A stretch of DNA of 64,000 nucleotides. It comes from Emticicia oligotrophica DSM 17448. GTDB taxonomy: Bacteria > Bacteroidota > Bacteroidia > Cytophagales > Spirosomataceae. The notes beneath the pieces were generated by a model. The model saw only the letters and a list, made by a program, of their open reading frames with translations, was not told the DNA's origin and did not search any database. Location: NCBI RefSeq assembly GCF_000263195.1, contig NC_018748.1, positions 2,542,001 to 2,606,000 on the forward strand, written 5' to 3'. This document shows positions 1-8,234 of this stretch, piece after piece. The position numbers and the translations under genes are program-made. Numbering within the stretch: position 1 is the stretch's first letter; each line of letters opens with the position of its first letter.

Positions 1-90
1 GGTTAGGCGACCCAAAATGGCTGTAAAACCTAATATAACAACAATGAGGTGGAGTTTTAGGTAGTCTATAGGTAAGGGTTTGGTATTCAT
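1..90 (-). CDS. EamA/DMT-family membrane transporter, N-terminal fragment
   Basis: Reading leftward from an ATG at 90, thirty codons stay open to the window edge. The peptide starts MNTKPLPIDYLKLHLIVVIL and continues into a hydrophobic stretch ending GFTAILGRL. That pattern, a short polar start and then a first membrane helix with a GFTAILG-like turn, is typical of the first helix of EamA-type drug/metabolite transporters, which are ten-helix inner-membrane exporters. Only the first 30 residues are present, so substrate and full family cannot be judged. A TAnnTTTG box 17-24 bp upstream supports this start. Confidence 0.6.
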   Translation of the reverse strand, partial: MNTKPLPIDYLKLHLIVVILGFTAILGRLT

Positions 91-106
91 GAAGTGGTTT
101 TTTCTG

Positions 107-114
107 CAAATATA
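107..114 (-). promoter_or_regulatory. -7 box (TATATTTG) for the EamA gene
   Basis: The reverse strand reads TATATTTG, an exact match to the Bacteroidota -7 consensus TAnnTTTG. It lies 17 bp upstream of the ATG at 90, implying a leader of about 10 nt. No clear TTG is seen at the -33 distance. Confidence 0.4.
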
Positions 115-146
115 GTACGATTACGCGATATAAAATGCTTTAAAAC

Positions 147-180
147 AAAACGTGCTACACTTCAAAGTGTAGCACGTTTT
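147..180 (-). terminator. Perfect 16-bp hairpin terminator after the GNAT gene
   Basis: The arms 147-162 and 165-180 are perfect reverse complements with a 2-nt centre, flanked by AAAA on one side and TTTT on the other, so it can work in both directions. It lies between the GNAT stop and the divergently placed start region of the EamA gene. Its core (ACTTCAAAGTGT) resembles the terminator at 22278-22312. Confidence 0.75.
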
Positions 181-239
181 ATGATTTTTATTCCATCCTG
201 CCCTTGATTGTATTAATTACGCCATCAATTCCACTTCCT

Positions 240-938
240 CTAATTTTTTTTTCGACGTTCTTCGCGTCGTAATAATATTCTTTGCTTGAATCTCATCCAA
301 CGCTCATATAATGGTGATTCTGTTAAGAAATCCCAATCGTCTTCTTTCTTACCAGCTTCTTCTTTCTTCTTTGCTTCAACGGGGTCAAACAACATTCCTG
401 TACATAAGCAGTGCTTACGATTGGTACGCGATAAAACATCATAGTTTACACAACTCGAGCAACCTTTCCAGAAGGCATCATCGGCAGGGAGCTCGCTGAA
501 AGTAGTTGGTTCATAGCCTAAATCTGAATTGATTTTCATTACGGCCAAACTGGTTGTTAAACCGATGATTTTTGCATCAGGATATTTCTTGCGTGAGAGC
601 TCAAATGCTTTTTGCTTAATGCGAGTAGCTATCCCACTCTTGCGGTGTTCTGGATGCACAATTAGACCTGAGTTTGCTACAAATTTACCATGGTCCCAAG
701 TTTCGATATAACAAAAACCAACCCATTCGCCTTTATCAGTGAGGGCGATGATGGCTTTACCTTCACGCATCTTCTCGATTAGATAATCGGGCGAACGTTT
801 GGCAATACCAGTACCACGAGCTTTGGCACTCTCGGCCATTTCATCACAAATGGTTTGTGCTAAATGAAAGTGGCTTTCGTTTGCAACTTGAACAATATAT
901 GTAACTTCGGAAGTGATTGCTGAATTATTCATCGTCAT
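240..938 (-). CDS. GNAT N-acyltransferase of the argG-linked Bacteroidota type
   Basis: This 232-residue protein has a GNAT fold. The acyl-CoA-binding motif A lies at about residues 91-104 (GLIVHPEHRKSGIA), preceded by a beta strand with FCYIETWDHGKFVANS. The segment after residue 150 is distinctive: FWKGCSSCVNYD, then NRKHCLCTGMLFDP, giving four or more cysteines arranged in pairs. I recognise this layout from the GNAT that in many Bacteroidota heads the argG operon and is a candidate N-acyl-glutamate synthase of arginine synthesis. Here no arg gene is adjacent, so that role is inference. The C-terminal tail is Lys/Arg/Glu-rich. The gene stands alone and ends at a strong hairpin. Confidence 0.8.
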   Translation of the reverse strand: MTMNNSAITSEVTYIVQVANESHFHLAQTICDEMAESAKARGTGIAKRSPDYLIEKMREGKAIIALTDKGEWVGFCYIETWDHGKFVANSGLIVHPEHRKSGIATRIKQKAFELSRKKYPDAKIIGLTTSLAVMKINSDLGYEPTTFSELPADDAFWKGCSSCVNYDVLSRTNRKHCLCTGMLFDPVEAKKKEEAGKKEDDWDFLTESPLYERWMRFKQRILLRREERRKKN

Positions 939-1237
939 TTATTGGGCTTTCCCTCAAACGGAGACGCTGTATCCTAAAATGTTTAAATTGAAAAAATAAG
1001 AAAACTTTGCTGAAGCCAGAAGGCAAAAAAATTACTGCCTGATATTAATATATCGGAATCGTCGAACAGGCGTTATGGGGAGACGAATATGCATTTTCTT
1101 AAAATAGGATGCAAAGATGTTAGGTTTCAGATTAATATCCAATAGTTTAGACCTAATATTTTTGTTTGCAAGAAAATAACGAAGATGTTTGGGTTTTAGT
1201 TCGGTTAATTTTAAAAACTTTTACGATGAACTTCGTT
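939..1237. other. Gene-free spacer between divergent genes
   Basis: About 300 bp lies between the GNAT start and the promoter of the PAP2-like gene. I see no convincing ORF, RNA gene or strong hairpin. The short open frames on both strands around 1150-1390 overlap each other and the real gene and show no family features. The stretch presumably holds the promoter of the leftward GNAT gene, but no clean TAnnTTTG is visible on that strand. Confidence 0.5.
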
Positions 1238-1267
1238 TTGTGCACCGCTTGTATTTTAATAACTTTG
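1238..1267 (+). promoter_or_regulatory. Bacteroidota promoter TTG-N19-TAACTTTG
   Basis: TTG at 1238-1240 is followed after 19 nt by TAACTTTG at 1260-1267, an exact TAnnTTTG match. The implied transcription start near 1274 leaves about 13 nt before the TTG start codon at 1287, which supports that unusual start. Confidence 0.6.
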
Positions 1268-1286
1268 GCAAAAAATAGATTACCCA

Positions 1287-1913
1287 TTGAATACTCGTTT
1301 AGCAAATTTTTTATCAATGTTGTTGCATCCATTGTTGATGCCAACATTCTTATTTCTGATACTTCTTTTCTTATCGCCTGCACCATTGGGAGCTGAGCCG
1401 CTTGAGCCTTTAATGAAATTGGCTGTAGTTGGTTTTGTATTTATTTATACTTTTCTTTTACCTGCTTATTTTGTTTACTTACTCAAAAGATGGGGTATAA
1501 TTGGTAGCCTAAAACTTGAAAACCTAAAAGACCGCCGAATTCCATATTTTGTAACGGCCATTATCTATACGGCTTTAGGTTATTTTTTATATTCAAAAAA
1601 CTCCATGCTGTATCCTTGCGGCTTTGTATTATGGAGCATTGCTGCCGTAATACTTTGTGTAGGAATTATTAGCCTATGGTGGCAAATTTCGGCACACGCT
1701 GCTGGCGTTGGAGGAATGTTGGGGGCCTTAGCAGGTATTTTAGTACAATTTGGCGAGCATAATTTATTTATGCCAATGCTTTTTCTTACGATTTTAGGGG
1801 GCTATGTTATTTCGGCACGATTAGCCCTTAATGCACACACACCTGCACAAGTAGTGGCTGGTTTCTTCTTAGGTTTGGGTTTAAGTTTATCGGCTATTCA
1901 GTTTTTATTTTGA
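1287..1913 (+). CDS. PAP2-superfamily-like integral membrane protein
   Basis: This 208-residue, strongly hydrophobic protein has about six predicted membrane helices. The second half carries SAHAAGVGGMLGALAG and, further on, ARLALNAHTPAQVVAG. These match the spacing of the H and R/H motifs of PAP2-type lipid or isoprenoid phosphatases, although the canonical KYxxxxxxRP motif is not evident. A membrane phosphatase acting on lipid pyrophosphates or a degenerate relative is the best guess. The start is TTG; the alternative ATG at 1317 would remove the first ten residues, but the promoter at 1238-1267 fits the TTG. It is monocistronic, with an ECF sigma gene 150 bp downstream. Confidence 0.65.
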   Translation: MNTRLANFLSMLLHPLLMPTFLFLILLFLSPAPLGAEPLEPLMKLAVVGFVFIYTFLLPAYFVYLLKRWGIIGSLKLENLKDRRIPYFVTAIIYTALGYFLYSKNSMLYPCGFVLWSIAAVILCVGIISLWWQISAHAAGVGGMLGALAGILVQFGEHNLFMPMLFLTILGGYVISARLALNAHTPAQVVAGFFLGLGLSLSAIQFLF

Positions 1914-2064
1914 TATAATTTGTTGATAATTAATGATTTGTAAACAATTTTTAAAATTGTTTTGCGTTTCATGCAACATTTTATTTTTCAGATTGTCATT
2001 TAGTCGAATCTTTAAACACTAAACTTTTCTGACAAACACTATTTTCATCAATAAGCATTACGAC

Positions 2065-2595
2065 TTGGTCGAGCGATGCAAGCGTGGCGAAAGTAAGGCT
2101 CAATACGAATTGTATAAGCATTACTCAAAGGCTATGTTTAGTATTTGTATGCGGATACTGAACCATGTAGGCGAGGCTGAAGATGTCTTGCAGGAGTCGT
2201 TTATTGATGCCTTTGCCAAAATTGGAGATTTTCGACAGGAATCTACTTTTGGCATTTGGTTGAAGCAAATTGTGGTCAATAAAGCTATTAACCAGCTTAG
2301 AGCCAGAAAAGTGCAGTTTGTTGATATTGAAGAGTTTGGTGGAGATGAATATGACATAGCCGATGCTCAGACGGGTTATGTTGATGAAGAAGATACAAAA
2401 TTTGAGGTTGAGCGAATCAAGCGAAGCATGGAGCATTTACCCGAAGGTTTTAGAGTAGTGTTATCATTATATTTGTTTGAAGGCTACGACCACGAAGAGA
2501 TTGGTAAAATTTTAGGCATTACCGAATCTACTTCTCGCACACAATACATGCGGGCAAAGAAGCGGTTATTGGATATCATGAGTGCCAATTTCTGA
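2065..2595 (+). CDS. ECF-subfamily RNA polymerase sigma factor
   Basis: At 176 residues this is the usual ECF length. Sigma region 2 covers about residues 10-80, with the core-binding segment around EAEDVLQESFIDAF and the DNA-melting part up to FGIWLKQIVVNKAINQLR. Sigma region 4 lies at about 110-170, with the helix-turn-helix in YDHEEIGKILGITESTSRTQ. No ATG is available: the listed start is TTG, which begins the protein inside the conserved LVERCKRGE stretch. The open frame continues upstream to 2023 (codons for NKHYD precede the TTG), so true initiation may be at a non-standard codon such as ATT 2041 or CTG 2029. It is followed by its likely anti-sigma gene at 2691. Confidence 0.9.
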   Translation: MVERCKRGESKAQYELYKHYSKAMFSICMRILNHVGEAEDVLQESFIDAFAKIGDFRQESTFGIWLKQIVVNKAINQLRARKVQFVDIEEFGGDEYDIADAQTGYVDEEDTKFEVERIKRSMEHLPEGFRVVLSLYLFEGYDHEEIGKILGITESTSRTQYMRAKKRLLDIMSANF

Positions 2596-2690
2596 AAAAA
2601 TAAAAACTTATACATGAACATTTTATGTATAGGTGATTAACTAATATTTTAAATCAAAGTTTCGCTTAAAATGCGAGGCGGCAGTATAGT

Positions 2691-3260
2691 ATGAATAATC
2701 AATTAGAAAGATTTGTTCGAGACAACCGTGAGTCGTTTGATGATTACGAACCATCGGTCGATTTATGGAAGAAAATAGAAGCAAAAACTAATCCTACCAA
2801 ACCCAAAGGTAAGATGGTGGGCTTCCAAAACTGGATTGGCAGTAAACCTAAATTTGCCTTAGGGATGGTTGCGGGTTTTGCAGTGTTTTTATTGATTAGT
2901 TACTTAGGCTACCAATACGCCAAACCTGCTGCACAAAATCCAGATATTATGGCCTTGAGTCCATCTTATGCTAAGGAACTTACACATTTTACTTCGTTGG
3001 TTGAGGAGAAACGTGGAGAATTAAAGGCATTAGAGAAAGAAGACCCAGAGTTGTATCATCAATTTGATACTGAACTGACAGTGCTCGACTACAATTACCA
3101 GAATCTTCGTAAGGAATTACCGAAGAATCCAAATCAAGAGGAATTACTGAAAGCAATGATAGATAATCTTAGCATGCAGATTGATTTATTGAATCAGCAA
3201 TTACAAATAATTCAGAAAATTAAAGAAGCAAAAAATGGAAAGACTAACACGATGGTTTGA
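2691..3260 (+). CDS. Putative anti-sigma factor, single-pass membrane protein
   Basis: The 189-residue protein has a cytoplasmic N-terminal part of about 60 residues containing FVRDNRESFDDYEPSVDLW, a pattern common in Bacteroidota anti-sigma proteins. One membrane helix lies at about residues 57-78 (FALGMVAGFAVFLLISYLG), followed by a periplasmic Glu/Gln-rich helical domain with heptad-like leucines at the end. Location 95 bp after an ECF sigma gene and topology suggest it sequesters that sigma factor, but no zinc-binding HxxxCxxC motif is present, so this is inference. Its last 26 bp overlap the next gene in another frame, suggesting translational coupling. Confidence 0.65.
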   Translation: MNNQLERFVRDNRESFDDYEPSVDLWKKIEAKTNPTKPKGKMVGFQNWIGSKPKFALGMVAGFAVFLLISYLGYQYAKPAAQNPDIMALSPSYAKELTHFTSLVEEKRGELKALEKEDPELYHQFDTELTVLDYNYQNLRKELPKNPNQEELLKAMIDNLSMQIDLLNQQLQIIQKIKEAKNGKTNTMV

Positions 3261-4377
3261 TTTGGCTTCTCCTAATACTCGATTGAAAGAGAAGCTGACG
3301 ATATTATTTTCGCTGATAACGATTATATCTTTCGCCAATAATGGAGAAGACCCCGGCAAAGAGTGTAAACCTATCGAATGGATAGAACGCCACAAAAGTA
3401 TCACGTTTGCGTATCCACTTTCGGGAAGCGATAAAGTTTCACTTGATAATCAGTTTGGTGATGTAAAGGTGAGTTTTTGGGAAAAGAATGAAGTTAAAGT
3501 AGAGGTAATGATTTTGGCCAACGCAAGTTCTGAAGAGCGTGCAGAAGATTACATCAGAAATGTGGATGTGGTGGGCAAAAAATCTGATGGTATGGTGAGT
3601 ATAAAAACCACTATTGACCGTGAAGATGGCCGATACAGCAATAACACTTGGAATAAGTCGGGTAATGGTGAGAAAAATTCACTCCGCATTGATTATAAGG
3701 TATTTATGCCTAAATCAACAGTTCTGAAAGTGAAAAACTCTTTCGGTAATACTTATTTGCCAACTTTTACGGCATCGTTGGTGGTGAATCAGAGTTACGG
3801 AAAATTGATTGCCGAGGAAATTTCGAATCCAAATTCTGAGGTGAATTTAGAATTTTGTAAAGGTTCAAGCATCAAATCTATGGCGGGTGGAAAGTTAAGA
3901 GCCTCTTATTCGAGCATCAAAATGGAGCGTGCCGATGATGTAATTTTTAATAATAGTTTCGGTGAAATTGATATTAAAGAGGTTGGAAAGTTGAATGCAA
4001 AGATTTCGTATTCAAGCGGAATTATTGGCACAATCAATGAATCTTCAAATTTGAAACTAGAGTTTTCTGGTGGTTTTAAATTAGGGGAATTGGGTAAAAA
4101 CGTCAAAGAATTGAATATCAACGCCAATTATTCTCCAATCAATCTGACTTTGAACGATGCCGCAGCTTATGATTTTGAAGTGAAGGCTAATTACGGAAAT
4201 TTTAGTTATCCAAACGATAAAGGAGTTTCGTTTTCAAGAAATACCGAAACAGAGTCGAAAAAACAAGAGCATTATTCTTTTAACCCTACAAAATGCTACT
4301 CAGGAAAAATTGGAAAGGGTTCGCCTGAGTGTAAAATTGTTGTGAATGGGAATTTCAGTAATGTGAGGTTTAAGTAA
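3235..4377 (+). CDS. Exported DUF4097-like beta-repeat protein
   Basis: This 380-residue protein has a positively charged start of about 20 residues, a hydrophobic segment (LTILFSLITIISFA) and then a mature part beginning NNGEDPGKEC, consistent with a signal peptide. The remainder consists of repeated short beta strands with recurring turns (DNQFGDVKVSFW, KNSFGNTYLP, NNSFGEIDIKEV, NANYSPINL), the style of DUF4097/putative adhesin right-handed beta-helix proteins. Bacteroidota often place such genes behind ECF sigma/anti-sigma pairs, as here. It overlaps the anti-sigma-like gene by 26 bp. Function is unknown; an envelope-stress effector or the sensed surface component is plausible. Confidence 0.65.
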   Translation: MERLTRWFDLASPNTRLKEKLTILFSLITIISFANNGEDPGKECKPIEWIERHKSITFAYPLSGSDKVSLDNQFGDVKVSFWEKNEVKVEVMILANASSEERAEDYIRNVDVVGKKSDGMVSIKTTIDREDGRYSNNTWNKSGNGEKNSLRIDYKVFMPKSTVLKVKNSFGNTYLPTFTASLVVNQSYGKLIAEEISNPNSEVNLEFCKGSSIKSMAGGKLRASYSSIKMERADDVIFNNSFGEIDIKEVGKLNAKISYSSGIIGTINESSNLKLEFSGGFKLGELGKNVKELNINANYSPINLTLNDAAAYDFEVKANYGNFSYPNDKGVSFSRNTETESKKQEHYSFNPTKCYSGKIGKGSPECKIVVNGNFSNVRFK

Positions 4378-4409
4378 GCAAAATTATTGATTTGAGTTTG
4401 AAAGTATAG

Positions 4410-4492
4410 TAGAACGCAGCTTAATTGGATGAAATGATATTTAGATGAAAATCATCTTTAACTATCACAGAATCAACATTAGCTGCGTTCTA
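4410..4492. repeat. 83-nt imperfect palindrome between convergent genes
   Basis: Terminal arms TAGAACGCAGCT (4410-4421) and its exact complement (4481-4492) enclose a second hairpin, AGATGA-AAA-TCATCT (4443-4457). The sequence between is also partly complementary, so the whole element can fold into one long hairpin. It sits between two convergent genes and probably terminates both, but it is larger than an ordinary terminator. Confidence 0.6.
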
Positions 4493-4500
4493 TTTTTATA

Positions 4501-5658
4501 TTATTTATAGGCTACCAAAGGAGGCGTTTCTACAAGTGATTTTTTCAATACATATTTTGCCATTACAGGAAAATGGTCAGAAAATTTTACGCTTGAAATG
4601 GTTTTACATGATGTTACGTGCCAATCTTCGCTCACAAATTGCTGGTCGATTCGAGCAAAATATGGCTGGCGATTGAGTGTAAAACCAAGTCCTTGTCCAG
4701 CTTCTTCAAAAGCATTTTGGAAGCTTAGTTTAAGCTTTCCGTAAGAATATCCAAATGGAGTTTCGTTAAAATCGCCACAAATAATAACAGGAAATTTGCT
4801 TCCTGAAACATACGATTCCACTTCACGCATTTGTTCATCTCTTTTTTCGAATCCTACTTTTAGGCGAGTAAAACTATCGGATAATTCATTAAAAAACGTC
4901 TTTACTTGTCCTTTTTTCAAAGCTTCAAGGGCTAAATTTGTGCGAATACCCATCGACCAAAGATGCACGTTAACAACCCGAACCGTATCTTGTCCGTAGG
5001 CGATATCGGCACATAAAAAACCATTGATATTGGGTTGATTACCACGGTCCCAAATTCTGCTATATTGGTTAAGAATTGGATATTGAGAAAAAAGGGCTAG
5101 ACCAATTTGTTTTTGCTCTTCAAATGTGGTTAGCTTCGTAATGCCATTAGCATATTGTGCTTCGATAGCTTGATTGGGTGAGTATTCTTGAAAACAAGCA
5201 ATATCAGCTTTTAGTTTTTGCCAGTGTTGGTCGGTTTTATGTGCTGGGTCGAAACATTCTCCATTAAAACTTAGCACTTTCAATGCCGAAACATCTTCAA
5301 ATTTTATTTTACCATCGTTGATACCTACCATTCTTTTAATGAGCGGAAAAGTAAAGAGTATCCAGATAAAACCTGCCGTAGCAACGATTTTCTGTTGTTT
5401 GATTAATAAGTAGCAAGCTGCCACTAAACCAGTAAGAATAGCGATTGGGAGGCTCATCATGATAAAACCAGCTATCCAATGGTCGAAAATGGGATAGTAG
5501 CAAAACGCCATTGTTATGAATAAATAAGCAATAGCTGAATAAGAAATAGGATGTTGGCGGAAAATATTAAAAAGGCTTACAGCCAATTTATGTAAGATTC
5601 CGAAGGCAACCATGGTAATGGCCGAAATAAATATTTTAAGATTAGAAAGTTTCATCAT
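4501..5658 (-). CDS. Membrane-anchored endonuclease/exonuclease/phosphatase family protein
   Basis: The 385-residue protein begins with three hydrophobic helices (about residues 8-110), then an EEP/DNase I-like domain from about 125. Visible motifs are LSFNGECF, ACFQEYSPNQ with the metal-binding Glu, NVHLWSMG, the hallmark CGDFNETPFGYSYG, and the terminal SDHFPVM with the catalytic His. This architecture is common in Bacteroidota, where the substrate is unknown (nucleic acid, sphingomyelin or inositol phosphate are options for the fold). The catalytic domain probably lies outside the cytoplasm. It is the last of a leftward series but is separated from the coiled-coil gene by 113 bp with a hairpin, so likely its own unit. 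Confidence 0.85.
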   Translation of the reverse strand: MMKLSNLKIFISAITMVAFGILHKLAVSLFNIFRQHPISYSAIAYLFITMAFCYYPIFDHWIAGFIMMSLPIAILTGLVAACYLLIKQQKIVATAGFIWILFTFPLIKRMVGINDGKIKFEDVSALKVLSFNGECFDPAHKTDQHWQKLKADIACFQEYSPNQAIEAQYANGITKLTTFEEQKQIGLALFSQYPILNQYSRIWDRGNQPNINGFLCADIAYGQDTVRVVNVHLWSMGIRTNLALEALKKGQVKTFFNELSDSFTRLKVGFEKRDEQMREVESYVSGSKFPVIICGDFNETPFGYSYGKLKLSFQNAFEEAGQGLGFTLNRQPYFARIDQQFVSEDWHVTSCKTISSVKFSDHFPVMAKYVLKKSLVETPPLVAYK

Positions 5659-5706
5659 AGTATTATAGAGGTTAGGTAGGCACGGATGGGGAGGTATGAA
5701 AATTAC

Positions 5707-5744
5707 AAAGACGGAATATGTTCATGTGGACATAGACCGTCTTT
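5707..5744 (-). terminator. Hairpin after the coiled-coil gene
   Basis: Arms AAAGACGG (5707-5714) and CCGTCTTT (5737-5744) enclose a second short stem (TATGT/ACATA). It lies in the gap between two leftward genes. The T-run on the leftward strand is weak, so termination efficiency is uncertain. Confidence 0.5.
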
Positions 5745-5771
5745 TGCAATATTAAATTGAAATGGGACTTC

Positions 5772-6716
5772 TTATTTTACTTCAAAACCTCCCTTACCAA
5801 TTTTAAAGCCTTCAGAGTAAAGCTCTACTGTGTATTTTCCTTTGGTGAAGTTGGCTACTTTGCCAGAAACTAATTCAACTCTTTGGTCATTGTTTTCGAA
5901 TGGTACACTGTTTTTGAATGTATAACCGATTTCCTTTCCATCGATTTGAGTTACACCACCGTTACCATTTTCAACCACAGCTCCGTTTGCATCAAGCACA
6001 CGAACGAAAATATCTTTGTTGTTTTGTGCCGCAATCGGATTTGAAGGCATGATGAATGAAACCTTAATTTGGTCGATTCTTCTGGCTTTATATTCGCCAC
6101 CATCACGCTCTTTTCCTTTTGAAGAGAGTGCAGCTACTTGTACGTTTACCGCTTTCATTGCCGAAGCTAAAGTTACTTGACGAGAAAGGTCTGTATTTTT
6201 AGTATTTACATCGGCCAATGTAGTTGTAAGGGCTTCTTTTTCAGTTTTTAAGCTAGTATTTTCAACAATAACTTGTTGTTTTTCTGTCTCAAGTGTTTGG
6301 TTTTTAGCTACTAAAACACCATTCTCTTCTTTCAATTTACGAATATCATCATCTTTGGCGACTAAGAAGTTTTCGTAATCTTTGATTTTGGCTTCGTATT
6401 TCTGAACTGAGAAGTTGAGGTCCGACTTCAATTTCTTTTTATCGTTTTCGAGTTGAGCTTTTACTGCTTCTAACTCAGCTACGCTTCCGCCTAAACTTTG
6501 TACTTCAAGAATTTTTTGGTCTAATGATTTAGAAATTGAATCAAGTTTGATTTGTGTAGAAGAAAGTTGTTCAACTTTCGAAGTTAATGATTTTTGAAGT
6601 TCGATGGTTTCATTTCTTGCACCCATGAACAAATATCCTAAAAGAGCTAATACGCCAGCCATTACACCGATGATAACTTTCAAAAGGCCATTGTTGTTAG
6701 ATTGTGTTGTTTCCAT
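5772..6716 (-). CDS. Membrane-anchored coiled-coil protein of unknown function
   Basis: The protein has 314 residues. A short polar start is followed by one membrane helix at about residues 12-30 (KVIIGVMAGVLALLGYLFMG). A long coiled coil runs from about 35 to 185, rich in Lys, Glu, Gln and heptad leucines. The C-terminal domain of about 115 residues begins near KARRIDQIKVSFIMP and contains FVRVLDANGAVVENG and FTKGKYTVELYSEGFKIGKGGFEV, which looks like an immunoglobulin-like beta sandwich. Orientation is probably N-in with the coiled coil in the periplasm. The gene follows an OmpR-type two-component pair on the same strand with a 109-bp gap. I do not recognise a characterised family; a structural or cell-envelope role is only a guess. 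Confidence 0.6.
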   Translation of the reverse strand: METTQSNNNGLLKVIIGVMAGVLALLGYLFMGARNETIELQKSLTSKVEQLSSTQIKLDSISKSLDQKILEVQSLGGSVAELEAVKAQLENDKKKLKSDLNFSVQKYEAKIKDYENFLVAKDDDIRKLKEENGVLVAKNQTLETEKQQVIVENTSLKTEKEALTTTLADVNTKNTDLSRQVTLASAMKAVNVQVAALSSKGKERDGGEYKARRIDQIKVSFIMPSNPIAAQNNKDIFVRVLDANGAVVENGNGGVTQIDGKEIGYTFKNSVPFENNDQRVELVSGKVANFTKGKYTVELYSEGFKIGKGGFEVK

Positions 6717-6825
6717 TTGCTTAATAATTATGATATTAAAGTTTATGGTTACAAAGCAACAATGTCAAGGTTAAAGACGAATTAAATCGACTTTAAATTT
6801 ACCTTAAAAAATGAATTGAATATTT

Positions 6826-8196
6826 TTATCGCTCAAATCTTAAGGTAAAGGTTGTGCCTTCTTGGTTTGAAATTACATCAACGGAGCCGTTGTGAAGTTT
6901 GGTTATTTGGGCAACAATAGCTAATCCAACTCCGTGTCCTTTTACGGAATTGGCGGTGGCATTGCTTCTATAAAATGGGCGAAAAATGTAGGGTAAATCA
7001 GTGGCTGGAATAACAGGGCCTTGATTGAAAAATGAAATCATAATTCTTTGCGTATTGGCCGAGAAACTAACAAAAACACTATGGCTTTCGGAGAATTTGC
7101 AGGCATTATCCATTAAATTCATGAAAGCTACTTTGAGAGAAGCTTCATTGCCGTTGAACATGAGCGATTCTTCTTCTTCGGGAAAATCGCTAAAATCAAT
7201 GTTAATTTGATAATCTTCGTGCCATTTTTTTAGCTGACTTTTAGCATCCCAAAGGAGTTCATCCATTCGAATAGGCGTGCGTTGAATGGCTTCAGCATTG
7301 ACTACTGTACTAGCTAAATTCAGTAGGGTATTGGTTAGCTGGGTGAGCGTTCGTGTATCTTCTTGTAGCGATTTTAAGCTTTCTTCATAAATTTCTGGTG
7401 TACGTTTCTGCAATAAGGTGATATCAATTTGTGAATAGATTTTAGTAAGTGGGTTTTTTAATTCGTGCGAAACATTGGCAATAAACATCTTTTGCATCGT
7501 GAGGGCTTCTTCGATGCGGTCAAGCAATTGATTGAAAGTGGCAACTAATCGCCCAATTTCATCAGATTTATTGGGGTGCTCGACTCTTTTCTCGGTATTG
7601 GCAGGAAAGATTTCATTTACTTGGGCAATAATTCCTGACATCGGAGAAAGTGCCTTGTCAGAAAAGAACCAACCTGATAACCCCGAAAGAAGCAAACCAA
7701 CTAAAATCATTACGGTTAAGATTTTTCTTAAATCTTCAAGGGCATCTTTACCGTTTTGGTCGATGGCACTTACAATAACCCAATAGCTTGCAGTGCCTTT
7801 TTTGAGCTGAATACCAAGGGTTTGGTAATACCCAGCATAATGGTAAGTAGCATTTTTTTGTTTTTGAATATTTGGAATAAGTTCTTCAAATAACCCTTTA
7901 TATGGCTCTTGACTTGCAAAAACTAGCTTTTTTAGATTTTCATCATAGACATAAATACTCTCATCGCTTAGGAGTTCTTTATCTGCTGTGTTTACTAATT
8001 TCAAAACAGTCGTATCGGCAGTTTGAAGGTCAAAGAGTAGTGTTGTGGTTGTGATGGCACGATCTTGAAGGCGTTTGAAAAAGCGTTTTTCGAGATAAAG
8101 CTTACTAAAAAAGTACACACCCACCGAAAAAAACAATAAAATGGCTGTTACAATTGCCATAAATTGATAGGTGAGTCGAGAGCGAATATTTATCAT
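6826..8196 (-). CDS. Two-component sensor histidine kinase with HAMP domain
   Basis: The protein has 456 residues. The first membrane helix is at about 10-32, a periplasmic sensing region spans about 33-155, and the second helix is at about 158-178 (LTVMILVGLLLSGLSGWFF). HAMP follows at about 180-235. The HisKA phosphoacceptor is His244 in IANVSHELKNPLTKIYSQ, and the HATPase part contains NLMDNACKFS (N box), an F box near YIFRPFYRS and the G box GHGVGLAIVAQI. It autophosphorylates and passes phosphate to the response regulator encoded 38 bp upstream, forming a CutRS/ArlRS-like pair. The signal is unknown. A link to the neighbouring rhamnosidase or coiled-coil gene is possible but unproven. 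Confidence 0.93.
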   Translation of the reverse strand: MINIRSRLTYQFMAIVTAILLFFSVGVYFFSKLYLEKRFFKRLQDRAITTTTLLFDLQTADTTVLKLVNTADKELLSDESIYVYDENLKKLVFASQEPYKGLFEELIPNIQKQKNATYHYAGYYQTLGIQLKKGTASYWVIVSAIDQNGKDALEDLRKILTVMILVGLLLSGLSGWFFSDKALSPMSGIIAQVNEIFPANTEKRVEHPNKSDEIGRLVATFNQLLDRIEEALTMQKMFIANVSHELKNPLTKIYSQIDITLLQKRTPEIYEESLKSLQEDTRTLTQLTNTLLNLASTVVNAEAIQRTPIRMDELLWDAKSQLKKWHEDYQINIDFSDFPEEEESLMFNGNEASLKVAFMNLMDNACKFSESHSVFVSFSANTQRIMISFFNQGPVIPATDLPYIFRPFYRSNATANSVKGHGVGLAIVAQITKLHNGSVDVISNQEGTTFTLRFER

Positions 8197-8234
8197 CGAG
8201 AAAATGCTATTTTAGAAATAGTTTATATCTAGTT

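Noticed and set aside
1153-1396. Overlapping short open frames on both strands in front of the PAP2-like gene
   Set aside because: They overlap each other, the promoter and the first codons of the real gene, and have no family features.
3235-3260. Frameshift joining the anti-sigma-like and DUF4097-like genes
   Set aside because: Each product has its own complete architecture (cytosolic start plus membrane helix; signal peptide plus beta repeats), so a normal gene overlap is the simpler reading.
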